DNA of 35,918 bases from JACKGS01 sp964448015 (GTDB lineage: Bacteria > Patescibacteriota > Saccharimonadia > Saccharimonadales > UBA7683). Positions within the stretch are counted from its first letter, which is position 1; the number at the start of each line of letters is the position of its first letter. The notes under the pieces are model-generated. The model saw only the letters and a program-made list of their open reading frames with translations. It searched no databases and had not been told where the DNA came from. Below are positions 21,805 through 29,524 of this stretch, piece by piece. Both the position numbers and the translations under genes were made by a program. Where the stretch lies: positions 1 to 35,918 of the forward strand of contig CAYUUV010000005.1 of NCBI GenBank assembly GCA_964448015.1. Direction: 5' to 3'.

Positions 21805-22320
21805 CTAGTTGCTACCAAGAGAATCTCTACAGGTAACTCCCTTTTCGAGTCCCACTTCAATCTTGAAATTGCTACTACTCAAAACGGTACCAGATTTGCA
21901 GCCAGCAACGGTATTGGTATTGTCGCCTTTTACATAATTTATCTGGTTCTTTGCTGGTGCCGTACCGCTAGCGTTAATATGATAAACACCTCCTAGAGGC
22001 TCTTTAAAATCAGCACCTCCCATATATGAGCTAACGAACGCATTAAACGTAGTGCCTGTCACACCATTTACTGCATCTCCATCTGTCGCGGCGGTTGGTA
22101 GCGCATTCTTATCTCCAAAGTAGTTCTGAACTTCAGCCACAAGGCGTCCTGCATCAGAACGACGTTGTGTGTCACGTCGGTTGGTTGACACCTGTTGGAA
22201 GGCAATGAATGCCAGCAGGAAGATTAAACCTCCGATGGCTAGTACCAAGACTACCTCAATGAGGGTAAAGCCCTTCGACCCACTCAGGGCAAGTCCTTTT
22301 TTATTAGTTAGTTTTTTCAT
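21805..22320 (-). CDS. pilA: major type IV pilin, copy 1
   Basis: A 171-residue type IVa-like pilin. The leader MKKLTNKKGLALSGSKG|FTLIEVVLVLAIGG is cleaved after G17 and has Glu +5. The globular domain (NYFGDKNALPTAAT...) ends with a Cys pair (AGCKSGT...VTCRDSLGSN). It is first in the tandem pair and has its own strong promoter at 22369-22396 and a good ribosome-binding site (AGAAAGGG). It is probably the main pilus subunit, with the second copy as variant or lower-level partner. Confidence 0.92.
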   Translation of the reverse strand: MKKLTNKKGLALSGSKGFTLIEVVLVLAIGGLIFLLAFIAFQQVSTNRRDTQRRSDAGRLVAEVQNYFGDKNALPTAATDGDAVNGVTGTTFNAFVSSYMGGADFKEPLGGVYHINASGTAPAKNQINYVKGDNTNTVAGCKSGTVLSSSNFKIEVGLEKGVTCRDSLGSN

Positions 22321-22368
22321 GTCCGCACCCTTTCTTCGAAACTTGTTAGCTTGTTTATGCTAATGGTT

Positions 22369-22396
22369 ATTATAGCGGGGTGAGGGGTGGTGTCAA
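22369..22396 (-). promoter_or_regulatory. promoter of the major pilins
   Basis: Perfect TTGACA and perfect TATAAT, 16 nt apart, on the minus strand. The predicted leader is about 42 nt. It is the strongest promoter in the pilus locus, as expected for the main subunit. Confidence 0.88.
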
Positions 22397-22670
22397 GGGC
22401 GGAAATGAAAAACGAAATATGCAATATGGAATATGGGGTGATTAACTCGTGGCACGAGGTGCATAAAACCGGATTCCCAATCTGTCGGCCAGACAAGCCG
22501 GTAATGATACTAGTAAATCGGAGACCATTCGAGGTAGATCTCTCGACTTTGCTCGAGATGACGATAACAGGTATTATGATGTGTCTCGCTTTGCGAGATT
22601 GAATACTAGATCCGGCCTCAAGACTGGGATGACAGATCTGGCGAACTCAAGAAGATAACAGAGGTAAACA
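22397..22670. other. repeat-filled gap before the toxin gene
   Basis: No gene. It holds a short member of the dispersed palindrome family (GGATTCCCAATCTGTCGGCC...GGTAATGATA at 22470-22510) and the left 65-bp direct repeat (22535-22599), followed by another short repeat-like segment (GATCCGGCC...TGGGATGACAGAT). Confidence 0.6.
22535..22599. repeat. left 65-bp direct repeat flanking the toxin-antitoxin cassette
   Basis: Identical over 65 bp and in the same orientation as 23352-23416. It holds two hairpins, TCTCGA-CTTTGC-TCGAGA and TCTCGC-TTT-GCGAGA. Confidence 0.9.
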
Positions 22671-22943
22671 CTATCGTAAGTCGTATACCTGTGCGTGTGT
22701 ACCAATATCTATAAACTCATAACCTGCTTCAATTTCTCGGTAGATTATGCGAATATCACCGGAAACAGAAAATGACCGTAGGCCCTTCATGCTGCCCGCA
22801 AGTGCATGGTCATTAATCGGTTGCCCTCGATGCCCAGACATGAAGAGTGCTACGCGTTCTTCAAATTGTTTCAGCAACTTTCTGTTATTTTCAATTCGAG
22901 ATTGAAAATGTTTTTTGAACGTTTTATGACGCCTAATCAGCAC
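22671..22943 (-). CDS. RelE/YafQ-family toxin
   Basis: A 90-residue basic protein of the RelE/ParE superfamily, expected to be a ribosome-dependent mRNA nuclease. Conserved features are the N-terminal TFKKHFQSR helix, LAGSMKGLRSFSVSGDIRIIYRE, and the C-terminal IDIGTHAQVYD with a possible catalytic His. It starts with GTG and overlaps the antitoxin gene by 11 nt; AAGGAG lies about 10 nt upstream inside that gene. The pair sits between identical 65-bp repeats inside the pilus locus. Confidence 0.85.
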   Translation of the reverse strand: MLIRRHKTFKKHFQSRIENNRKLLKQFEERVALFMSGHRGQPINDHALAGSMKGLRSFSVSGDIRIIYREIEAGYEFIDIGTHAQVYDLR

Positions 22944-23244
22944 TCGAGCGCAACTCCTTTAAGAAATCTTCGACATTATGAAATACCTGTGCCCTACCGG
23001 CTTTAATATCTTCTTCCAGTTCTTTGCTGCCAGCTTCCCACTCTTTTATTTTATGTGCAGGAGGTGGCCCCCATGACTTGAATTCGGGTTCACCAAATTC
23101 AACATTACGGCCGTCAATCAGTGCTTTGCCAACATAGCGAAACATGGCTTGAATTGAATCAAAACCAAGATCCTCAGCCTTGATAGCAAGCTTCTTACGA
23201 TAATCTTCATCTACTGGTATGGTGATGCGTGTCGTTGTACTCAT
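22933..23244 (-). CDS. RHH-type antitoxin (RelB/DinJ-like)
   Basis: A 103-residue antitoxin. The N-terminus STTTRITIPVDEDYRKKLAIKAEDLGFDSIQAMFRYVGKALIDG has the ribbon-helix-helix pattern for DNA binding and autorepression. The acidic C-terminal part (EWEAGSKELEEDIKAGRAQVFHNVEDFLKEL) should wrap the toxin. The second ATG (23244) is chosen: TTGACA, 17 nt and TACAAT lie upstream, with the -10 ending 7 nt before it, so the message is probably leaderless. The toxin gene follows with an 11-nt overlap. Confidence 0.83.
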   Translation of the reverse strand: MSTTTRITIPVDEDYRKKLAIKAEDLGFDSIQAMFRYVGKALIDGRNVEFGEPEFKSWGPPPAHKIKEWEAGSKELEEDIKAGRAQVFHNVEDFLKELRSSAD

Positions 23245-23251
23245 ACTCATA

Positions 23252-23280
23252 ATTGTACCTAAATGTCATCAAAATGTCAA
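23252..23280 (-). promoter_or_regulatory. promoter of the toxin-antitoxin operon
   Basis: Perfect TTGACA (complement of 23275-23280), 17 nt, then TACAAT (complement of 23252-23257), ending 7 nt before ATG 23244. Confidence 0.85.
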
Positions 23281-23351
23281 TTTGATACAACTCGAATCAT
23301 ACAAGCTTCAGTGTCATCCCGAGTTATCAAGAGTTCTGCAGCAATTGTAAC

Positions 23352-23416
23352 TAGATCTCTCGACTTTGCTCGAGATGACGATAACAGGTATTATGATGTG
23401 TCTCGCTTTGCGAGAT
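23352..23416. repeat. right 65-bp direct repeat flanking the toxin-antitoxin cassette
   Basis: Identical to 22535-22599, same orientation; the two start points are 817 bp apart. It is followed at once by dispersed-repeat copy 3. Confidence 0.9.
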
Positions 23417-23424
23417 ATTTCAAA

Positions 23425-23479
23425 CTGAATTCCCTATTCCCGAAAAATCCTTCACGGGGCGCAGCAAGTAGGAAATGAC
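23425..23479. repeat. dispersed palindromic repeat, copy 3 (diverged)
   Basis: CTGAATTCCCTATTCCCGAA, then CACGGGGCGCAGCAAG and AAATGACA. It matches the layout of 813-870 and 4333-4390 with many substitutions. Confidence 0.65.
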
Positions 23480-23515
23480 AACCCCATCGCCAGGCTATGG
23501 TGCTTAGACACTAAC

Positions 23516-24882
23516 CTACTGGGCGATGTTTTCACTGGCCAGGCCGTAGACTGGTACTAAAATTGAAAGGACGATACCACCCACCACAATGGCCAGCAGA
23601 ATCATCAAGATTGGCTCAATTGTTGTGCTGATGGCTTTAATCTTGTTATCAAGCTCGTTTTCGTAATAAGTCGCGGCTTTATCCATCATCTGGTCCATTG
23701 CACCAGATTGCTCACCAACTTTAATCATCTGGGGTACCAGCGGCAAGAAGACTGGCTCGGNNNNNNNNNNNNNNNNNNNNNNNNNNNNNNNNNNNNNNNN
23801 NNNNNNNNNNNNNNNNNNNNNNNNNNNNNNNNNNNNNNNNNNNNNNNNNNNNNNNNNNNNGATTGCTCACCAACTTTAATCATCTGGGGTACCAGCGGCA
23901 AGAAGACTGGCTCGGCCTTGAGCGAAGCCGATAATGCCTTACCACCCTTCACCTTCTGAGCGGCATTACCAATGGCTTTGGCAATATGCACATTATCGAC
24001 CGCCTGGGCGGTAATACGGAGCATCTCGAGCATCTGCACACCACTCGACATTAAGGTCTGCCCCGTTCGACAGAATCGAGCCATGTACAATTTGCGGAAG
24101 AGATCACCAAACATCGGAACCTTCAGCTTAAACTTATCGACAAATTGTTCACCAGAAGTTGTCTGTAGCCACTTCCCTATAAACAGAATGGCTGCGCCGA
24201 GTACGAGCAGAATTAACCACCAGAAATTGATTAGGAATTTACCCGCCCAAATGAGAATCGCCGTCATGAACGGAAGCTCTTTATCAAAATCTTTATAAAT
24301 GAGTTCTATTTGCGGTACAACGGTAGTGAGCAGAAATGTTACAACTCCGCCAATCACCAGCACCACAATTGCTGGATACACCAAGGCACCGCGCACCTTG
24401 CTGATCATATCGGCATCTTTTTCTTGTTGGTTGGCAATACGCTCAAGAGACTTATCAAGCGTACCGGAACTTTCACCGGCTGCAACAAGCGCAACAAAAA
24501 CATCGTTAAAGACCTTCGGGTGTTTGGCGAGTGATTCTGAAAACGAAACGCCGCCTTCTACCGAACCGATAACCTGGTTGATAATGAGGACAAATTGCTT
24601 GTTGCTAGTTTGCTCAGCAACCGTTCGCAAACTCTGGGTGAGGGGCAGACCGGCGTTAATCAGTGTTGAAAGTTGTCGGCTAAATAAAATTTTGTCTTTT
24701 GTGCCGATACGACCCGTAATTTTTGTGAGAATGCTACTGCCTTCTTCTTTGATCGATATCTTCAGTGGCGACATCCCCTGAGCAATAATGAGCTTACCAG
24801 CCGCTGATTCAGTTTCGGCCTCCACTAACCCCTTCGCAGTGGTGCCGTCTGATTTTTTGGCGGTGTATTGGAAGGTGATCAT
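23516..24882 (-). CDS. pilC: type IV pilus inner-membrane platform protein, split by a scaffold gap
   Basis: Two halves of a PilC/GspF protein are separated by 100 Ns. The 55 bases before the gap (23706-23760) and after it (23861-23915) are identical, so they are the same sequence counted twice. Removing the Ns and one copy leaves 1212 nt in one frame, a normal 403-residue PilC. The protein has an N-terminal FQYTAKKSDGTTAKGLVEA, two T2SSF domains (GESSGTLDKSLERIANQ in the first, GEQSGAMDQMMDKAATYYENELD in the second) and three membrane helices. It links PilB and PilT to the growing pilus. A perfect hairpin with GGAG at its apex touches the start codon. Confidence 0.92.
23761..23860. other. 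assembly gap of 100 Ns
   Basis: Exactly 100 Ns flanked by an identical 55-bp overlap, the pattern left when overlapping contig ends are scaffolded but not merged. It is not a biological insertion. Confidence 0.97.
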
Positions 24883-24903
24883 TGTAAAATCTCCGATTTT
24901 ACA
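24883..24903 (-). promoter_or_regulatory. hairpin presenting the pilC ribosome-binding site
   Basis: On the minus strand TGTAAAATC-GGA-GATTTTACA is a perfect 9-bp stem with a 3-nt loop ending directly at the pilC ATG. The GGAG ribosome-binding site lies at the apex and the start codon follows the last stem base. Confidence 0.7.
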
Positions 24904-24934
24904 GAGGTATGAGGTATGAGGTATGAGGTATGAG
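24904..24934. repeat. heptamer tandem repeat, GAGGTAT type
   Basis: Four perfect GAGGTAT units plus GAG, in the 158-bp pilT-pilC spacer just upstream of the pilC hairpin. Confidence 0.85.
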
Positions 24935-25007
24935 AAACAAACTGATTCACTCGGCTCAAACAGTCAAACTGGATCCCGACCTTCGCTAGGATGACGGCAT
25001 ACACTCC

Positions 25008-25038
25008 TTGACTCTTAACTCTTGACTCATGACTCATG
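25008..25038. repeat. heptamer tandem repeat, TTGACTC type
   Basis: TTGACTC, TTAACTC, TTGACTC, ATGACTC, ATG in the same spacer, ending just after the pilT stop. A short CTGGATCCCGACC...GGATGACGG repeat lies between the two heptamer arrays. Confidence 0.75.
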
Positions 25039-25040
25039 TG

Positions 25041-26111
25041 TTAGCCTCGCATTAACCTTTCAAATTCGTCCAGATCAAGTGCAAAAGTCTTTGCTTCGTC
25101 ATAGGTAATTGTACCGCTTTTCACCAGTGAAATTAGGTTGCGATCCATCGATTGCATGCCCTTGTCGGCACCTGTTTGAATCACCGCGTCAAGCTGATGA
25201 CTTTTCCCTTCTCGAATAATATTACGGACCGCTGGAGTAGCAATTAGAATTTCTGAAGCAGCGATGCGGCCGCCACCAATTTGCGGCACCAACCGCTGCG
25301 CACAAATCGCCATTAAGATATTAGAAAGCTGCGCTCGTATCTGCGGTTGTTGATGCGGCGGGAACACGTCAACCATACGATCAATTGATTGAGCCGCCGA
25401 GTTAGTATGAAGCGAAGCAAATACCAAGTGACCTGTTTCGGCAATCGTAACTGCCGCAGAAATAGTTTCAAGATCCCGCATTTCACCAATCAGCACCACA
25501 TCAGGATCTTGACGCAAGCTTGAGCGCAGGGCAGCACTAAATGAATAGGTGTCGTAATGAACTTCACGCTGCACCACTACTGCCTTCTTCGACTGATGGG
25601 TAAACTCAATAGGATCTTCGATTGTAATAATGTGTGATGACGTTTCTGTATTAATTTGATCAATCAATGCAGCGAGCGTAGTGGACTTACCAGATCCTGT
25701 AGGCCCCGTCACCAAGACAAGGCCGCGTGGATACTGTGCAAAACTATTCACAACATTTGGTAAGCCGAGCTGTTCAATGGTGAGAATTTCATTAGGAATT
25801 AAGCGCAGCGCCGCTGCCATATTGCCGCGCTCATGAAAAGCATTAACACGAAATCTTCCCAAATCACCAAACGCAAAGCTGAAATCAAATTCTTTATCTT
25901 TTAACAGTACCTGTTTTTGATCTTCATCTAAAATTGAAAAAATAAGCCGCTCAACCAATTCTTCAGTTAGAACTGCTGCCCTGGGCACTGCGACCAACTT
26001 ACCATCAGCTCGTAACATTGGTGCTAAACCAACCTGCAAATGCAAATCAGACGCCTTGGACTTAATGACCTCTTCAAGTAAATTTTCTATTCTGAGACTC
26101 GCTGCTGCCAT
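25041..26111 (-). CDS. pilT: pilus retraction ATPase
   Basis: A 356-residue hexameric ATPase that depolymerises the pilus and drives twitching. Walker A GPTGSGKST is at 136-144, the Asp box is THIITIEDPIEF, Walker B is in RQDPDVVLIGEMRD, and the His box is TGHLVFASLHTNSA. The C-terminal AVRNIIREGKSHQLDAVIQTG is the PilT-type helix pair. The start follows GGAGG 6 nt upstream. It lies 12 nt after the pilB stop. Confidence 0.96.
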   Translation of the reverse strand: MAAASLRIENLLEEVIKSKASDLHLQVGLAPMLRADGKLVAVPRAAVLTEELVERLIFSILDEDQKQVLLKDKEFDFSFAFGDLGRFRVNAFHERGNMAAALRLIPNEILTIEQLGLPNVVNSFAQYPRGLVLVTGPTGSGKSTTLAALIDQINTETSSHIITIEDPIEFTHQSKKAVVVQREVHYDTYSFSAALRSSLRQDPDVVLIGEMRDLETISAAVTIAETGHLVFASLHTNSAAQSIDRMVDVFPPHQQPQIRAQLSNILMAICAQRLVPQIGGGRIAASEILIATPAVRNIIREGKSHQLDAVIQTGADKGMQSMDRNLISLVKSGTITYDEAKTFALDLDEFERLMRG

Positions 26112-26123
26112 ACCACCTCCTTA

Positions 26124-27938
26124 TTACGCACTGTCTGCGGCCGTTACCCGGTTCACTTCATCAATTGTTGTTAAGCCGGTTAACGCCTTGAGATATCCAT
26201 CTTCACGCATCGTCACCATGCCAAGTTCTGATGCCTTCTGTTGAATCTCTCCTGATGTGGAACGATTCAGAATCATTGATTCCAGCTCGTCATTCACATC
26301 TAAAACTTCGTACAGACCGAGTCTACCCTTGTAGCCGCCTGGTGTTTGTGAAGTTTCTTTACCTCTCCATAAAGTATAAGCGTTTTGACCCTGCGGTGGC
26401 AAGCTCTTATAACCTAGATCTTCAGCAACCTGCGCAGCTTCAGCCTGGGTTTTTGGCAAGAAACGGCCAACAGTTTGCGCAATCGCCTCAGTTTCAGCTT
26501 TATTAGTTTGGTACGGGGTGCGATCATCAGCAATACGCCGAACTAGTCGCTGACCAATAATTGTGTTCACTGTGGAGGCAATCAAAAATGGTTCAATCCC
26601 CATATCAAGCAGTCGCGGTAGCACGCCGGCCGCTGAATTAGTATGCAGGGTTGAGAAGACCAAGTGGCCGGTTAATGCCGCTTGTACCGCCAAATTAGCA
26701 GTTTCTTTGTCACGGATCTCACCGACTAACACCACGTCAGGATCTTGACGCAGAATTGAACGCAGCCCCGTTGCAAACGTCAGCCCGACGTTCGGGTTCA
26801 CCTGAATCTGATTAACGCCATTCATTTTGTATTCTACCGGATCTTCAAGCGTCACAATATTAATGGTATCGCTCATGATTTCTTGCACGAGTGCATACAA
26901 ACTGGTGGACTTACCCGATCCGGTTGGACCAGAGGTGATGATCATACCGTTGGGCTTTTTGAGCCCTTTTTGAATAGCTTTGAGCGACCGACCAGCATAC
27001 CCCATGTCTTCTAACTTAAAGCTGGTATTACTTTTATCAAGAATACGAATAATGACCTGCTCGCCCCACACCACCGGGCTAATGGCAATACGCAAATCAG
27101 CATCATGTTGACCAATCCGCACGGTAAACTGACCATCTTGCGGGATGCGGTGTTCGTCGATTTTTAAACTGGCCAAAATCTTCACGCGGGAAACCAGCGC
27201 CGGTTCAATTGACTTTGGTAGCTTCATGATTTCTCGCAACACACCATCAATTCGACAGCGAATCCGCAGACTTTCTTCTAAAGGTTCGACGTGGATATCA
27301 GATGAGCGCGAGCGCACGGCGTATTCTAAAATGGTGCTCAGTGCCCGACTGATAGGCGAATCCTGCACAATGGTGGCAACTTCTTCTTTCTCTGACCCCT
27401 TTTTAGAAACCTCGGTATCAATAATTTCTTTAAGGCTCTCGTCTCCTTCAAATTCACTGCTGGTTGAAATTGCCTCGCTGACCCCTTTTTGCAGGTCGGT
27501 GTTGTACATATCAAGCACGTGACGAACGCCTTCTTCTGAGGCCATGTACACTTTTAATGCTTTGCCGATTTTGTTGGAAAGAAAGTCCACCGCTTGCACG
27601 TTATTCGGATCAATCATGGCAACCGCTAAGCGATTTTGCATTTCACCCAGAGGTACCGCCATGAAGCGTTCCGCAACCTCAAGCGGTAACAGGTTCAAAA
27701 CAGCTGGAGAGATTTTTGAGGCGGCAAGGTTAACGTAAGGCAGAGCAAGGACCTCGGCGGTTAATTTTGTCAGTTGCTCTGTAGTAATTTTATTGCTTTG
27801 CACAACAAAGCCCAGAAACGGAACTTTTGCTTCCGCGGCACTTTTTTCGGCCGCGGCCACATCATCTGCACTCAAAAAGTTTTCTGAAACCAGCAGTTGC
27901 TTAATGTGGATTTGATTTTCTTCTGAAAGAATACTCAT
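26124..27938 (-). CDS. pilB: pilus assembly ATPase
   Basis: A 604-residue extension ATPase. The N-terminal MshEN-type domain (residues 1-145) could bind a cyclic dinucleotide. The ATPase has Walker A GPTGSGKS at 337-344, Asp box LEDPVEY, Walker B RQDPDVVLVGEIRD near 398-410 and His box TGHLVFSTLHTNSA at 423-436. The usual zinc-binding four-Cys motif after RLVRRI is absent: this part reads ADDRTPYQTNKAETEAIA, then GYKGRLGLYEVL. It lies 16 nt after the small membrane gene and before pilT, as in many Gram-positive-type clusters. Confidence 0.95.
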   Translation of the reverse strand: MSILSEENQIHIKQLLVSENFLSADDVAAAEKSAAEAKVPFLGFVVQSNKITTEQLTKLTAEVLALPYVNLAASKISPAVLNLLPLEVAERFMAVPLGEMQNRLAVAMIDPNNVQAVDFLSNKIGKALKVYMASEEGVRHVLDMYNTDLQKGVSEAISTSSEFEGDESLKEIIDTEVSKKGSEKEEVATIVQDSPISRALSTILEYAVRSRSSDIHVEPLEESLRIRCRIDGVLREIMKLPKSIEPALVSRVKILASLKIDEHRIPQDGQFTVRIGQHDADLRIAISPVVWGEQVIIRILDKSNTSFKLEDMGYAGRSLKAIQKGLKKPNGMIITSGPTGSGKSTSLYALVQEIMSDTINIVTLEDPVEYKMNGVNQIQVNPNVGLTFATGLRSILRQDPDVVLVGEIRDKETANLAVQAALTGHLVFSTLHTNSAAGVLPRLLDMGIEPFLIASTVNTIIGQRLVRRIADDRTPYQTNKAETEAIAQTVGRFLPKTQAEAAQVAEDLGYKSLPPQGQNAYTLWRGKETSQTPGGYKGRLGLYEVLDVNDELESMILNRSTSGEIQQKASELGMVTMREDGYLKALTGLTTIDEVNRVTAADSA

Positions 27939-27954
27939 TGAAGCTGCCTAACCC

Positions 27955-28200
27955 TTAATCATCCGCAAAAGGGGCGTTACTTTGAGGGTTATCACTGCCA
28001 ATTTCAACCGTAGGATCAATGGCTTTATCATTAAAAACTCGGCTGTCCGGTGTTGGAAATGTTGCCTGAATTGGTGTCACTTTTTCAACCTGAACCGGAT
28101 TATTTTTGGGCTGTCCCACCACGGCATTTGCGACAAAATAAGCAATAACACCTGCGATTGCTGCGATTAAAACCAAGCTTGCGATATCATTCTTCTTCAT
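27955..28200 (-). CDS. small bitopic protein of the pilus operon
   Basis: An 81-residue protein with one membrane helix (IASLVLIAAIAGVIAYFVANAVVG, about 6-28) and an acidic Pro/Asn-rich outer tail. It takes the place of pilP between pilO and pilB but has no PilP domain or lipobox. The ATG overlaps the pilO TGA as ATGA. It probably joins the PilM/N/O complex (context). Confidence 0.75.
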   Translation of the reverse strand: MKKNDIASLVLIAAIAGVIAYFVANAVVGQPKNNPVQVEKVTPIQATFPTPDSRVFNDKAIDPTVEIGSDNPQSNAPFADD

Positions 28201-28829
28201 TGTACTACCTCTTTTGAAACTTCAAGCGCCCGCGCGGGCTGGTAGAATGTCTTTGCTTGAATTGTTGCCTGAAGATCTGCATTTGAGCCGTTCAGATCAA
28301 CCGTGGTAACAAGAATGGGTCGTATGCTGGCTTCCAGGTTATTCACATAGCGCACAATACCTTCATAGCTGCCTGACACACTCAAGGTTAATACAATCTC
28401 TTGTGGCGCTGAAACATTTTGTTCTTTAATGGCCGCAGCCGAACCATCTTGCCCAATACCGCTCGCCAGCTGCACACCCGACTGTTTTGCCAAAAATTCC
28501 ATTGAAGTTACCAGTGCCGCATAATCATAGCTCGGCGGCAAGGCATGCAAGATTGTCTTGTCATTATTTGAAGCCCGTTTTTGTAGTTCAGGGAACTGCT
28601 CCGACAACTGGTCGATGCTACTAATATTGGTTTCGATCTGTTTTCGAGCATCCTTTTTAGCACCAATAACTCGGTCGTTATACGACTTTTTCTGCCATAA
28701 AAAGCGGACCGATATCAAGCAGAACATAACTAACACGGCGCTGATGGCAACGGCAATGAAGACAGTTGAATTAGCTTGGGTGATTTTATCCCGCTTACTT
28801 TGAATTGTTTTCTCTGGTAGCTGACTCAC
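28197..28829 (-). CDS. pilO: type IV pilus alignment protein PilO-like
   Basis: A 210-residue bitopic protein with a membrane helix near 23-45, a coiled-coil (KDARKQIETNISSIDQLSEQFPELQKR) and a ferredoxin-like outer domain (SVSGSYEGIVRYVNNLEASIRPILVTTVDLNGSNADLQATIQAKTFYQ) typical of PilO. It starts with GTG overlapping the pilN stop as GTGA and stops with TGA overlapping the next ATG. It pairs with PilN to connect PilM to PilC. Confidence 0.87.
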   Translation of the reverse strand: MSQLPEKTIQSKRDKITQANSTVFIAVAISAVLVMFCLISVRFLWQKKSYNDRVIGAKKDARKQIETNISSIDQLSEQFPELQKRASNNDKTILHALPPSYDYAALVTSMEFLAKQSGVQLASGIGQDGSAAAIKEQNVSAPQEIVLTLSVSGSYEGIVRYVNNLEASIRPILVTTVDLNGSNADLQATIQAKTFYQPARALEVSKEVVQ

Positions 28830-29524
28830 TGCACACCCCCCGTCGCCTGTTCGTCAAACGGTGTTTCTTCTGGCAATAACAACTGCTCTGACGAGGCATT
28901 CACTTTAATAGACTGCTTGCTGACACTCGGGTTAAATAATAGTGGGTCAAACTGGAAAGTAATTTCAAAACTGACCACACTCCCATTGGTCGAATCTTCT
29001 GACTTACCTAAGTTCGTAAAGACAACGCCAGTGAAGGGTTTAATAGTTTGTTCGTTTTCTTGCTGTTTGTAGGTGAACTGGGCGCTCTTTAAATTGTTGG
29101 CAAGCACGTTCGCGCTTTCATAGGAGACCGTATTTCCAGAAAGCGTCATGGTACTGGTTTCGTGATTGAGGTTCACGCGGCTATACTTCACACTCCGCGG
29201 CGTAAATTGCTTCAGATATTCAAATGAACGCGATGTCACTAATTGCTTATCTTTAACGGCAGGAATCTGCTCGAGAACCCCTTGTACGGTTACAATCCGC
29301 TTAGCGTTTGGCTTCTTCTTAACTTCTTGTAACCCCGTATCGATATCTGACTGCACCGCGCGCTGATACTGCGGCTGCACCACCTGTACATACACAAAGA
29401 ACAAAATTGTAAGCGCCACGACCGTGACAGAGGTGAGTACCGCCCCAACTAAAACAGCATGTTTCAACTGCTCAGTTCTAAGATATTCTTGCTTCACATC
29501 AGGAAGAAGGTTGACCTGTATCAT
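28826..29524 (-). CDS. pilN: type IV pilus assembly protein PilN-like
   Basis: A 232-residue protein beginning MIQVNLLPDVKQEYLRTEQ, the conserved INLLP motif that docks into PilM. One membrane helix lies near 25-47, then a coiled region and a ferredoxin-like domain. The ATG overlaps the pilM stop by 4 nt and the TGA overlaps the pilO GTG, so pilM, N and O are translationally coupled. Confidence 0.9.
   Translation of the reverse strand: MIQVNLLPDVKQEYLRTEQLKHAVLVGAVLTSVTVVALTILFFVYVQVVQPQYQRAVQSDIDTGLQEVKKKPNAKRIVTVQGVLEQIPAVKDKQLVTSRSFEYLKQFTPRSVKYSRVNLNHETSTMTLSGNTVSYESANVLANNLKSAQFTYKQQENEQTIKPFTGVVFTNLGKSEDSTNGSVVSFEITFQFDPLLFNPSVSKQSIKVNASSEQLLLPEETPFDEQATGGVQ

Noticed and set aside
23708..23959. 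Plus-strand frame running through the Ns
   Set aside because: Artefact of the gap and the duplicated 55-bp overlap.
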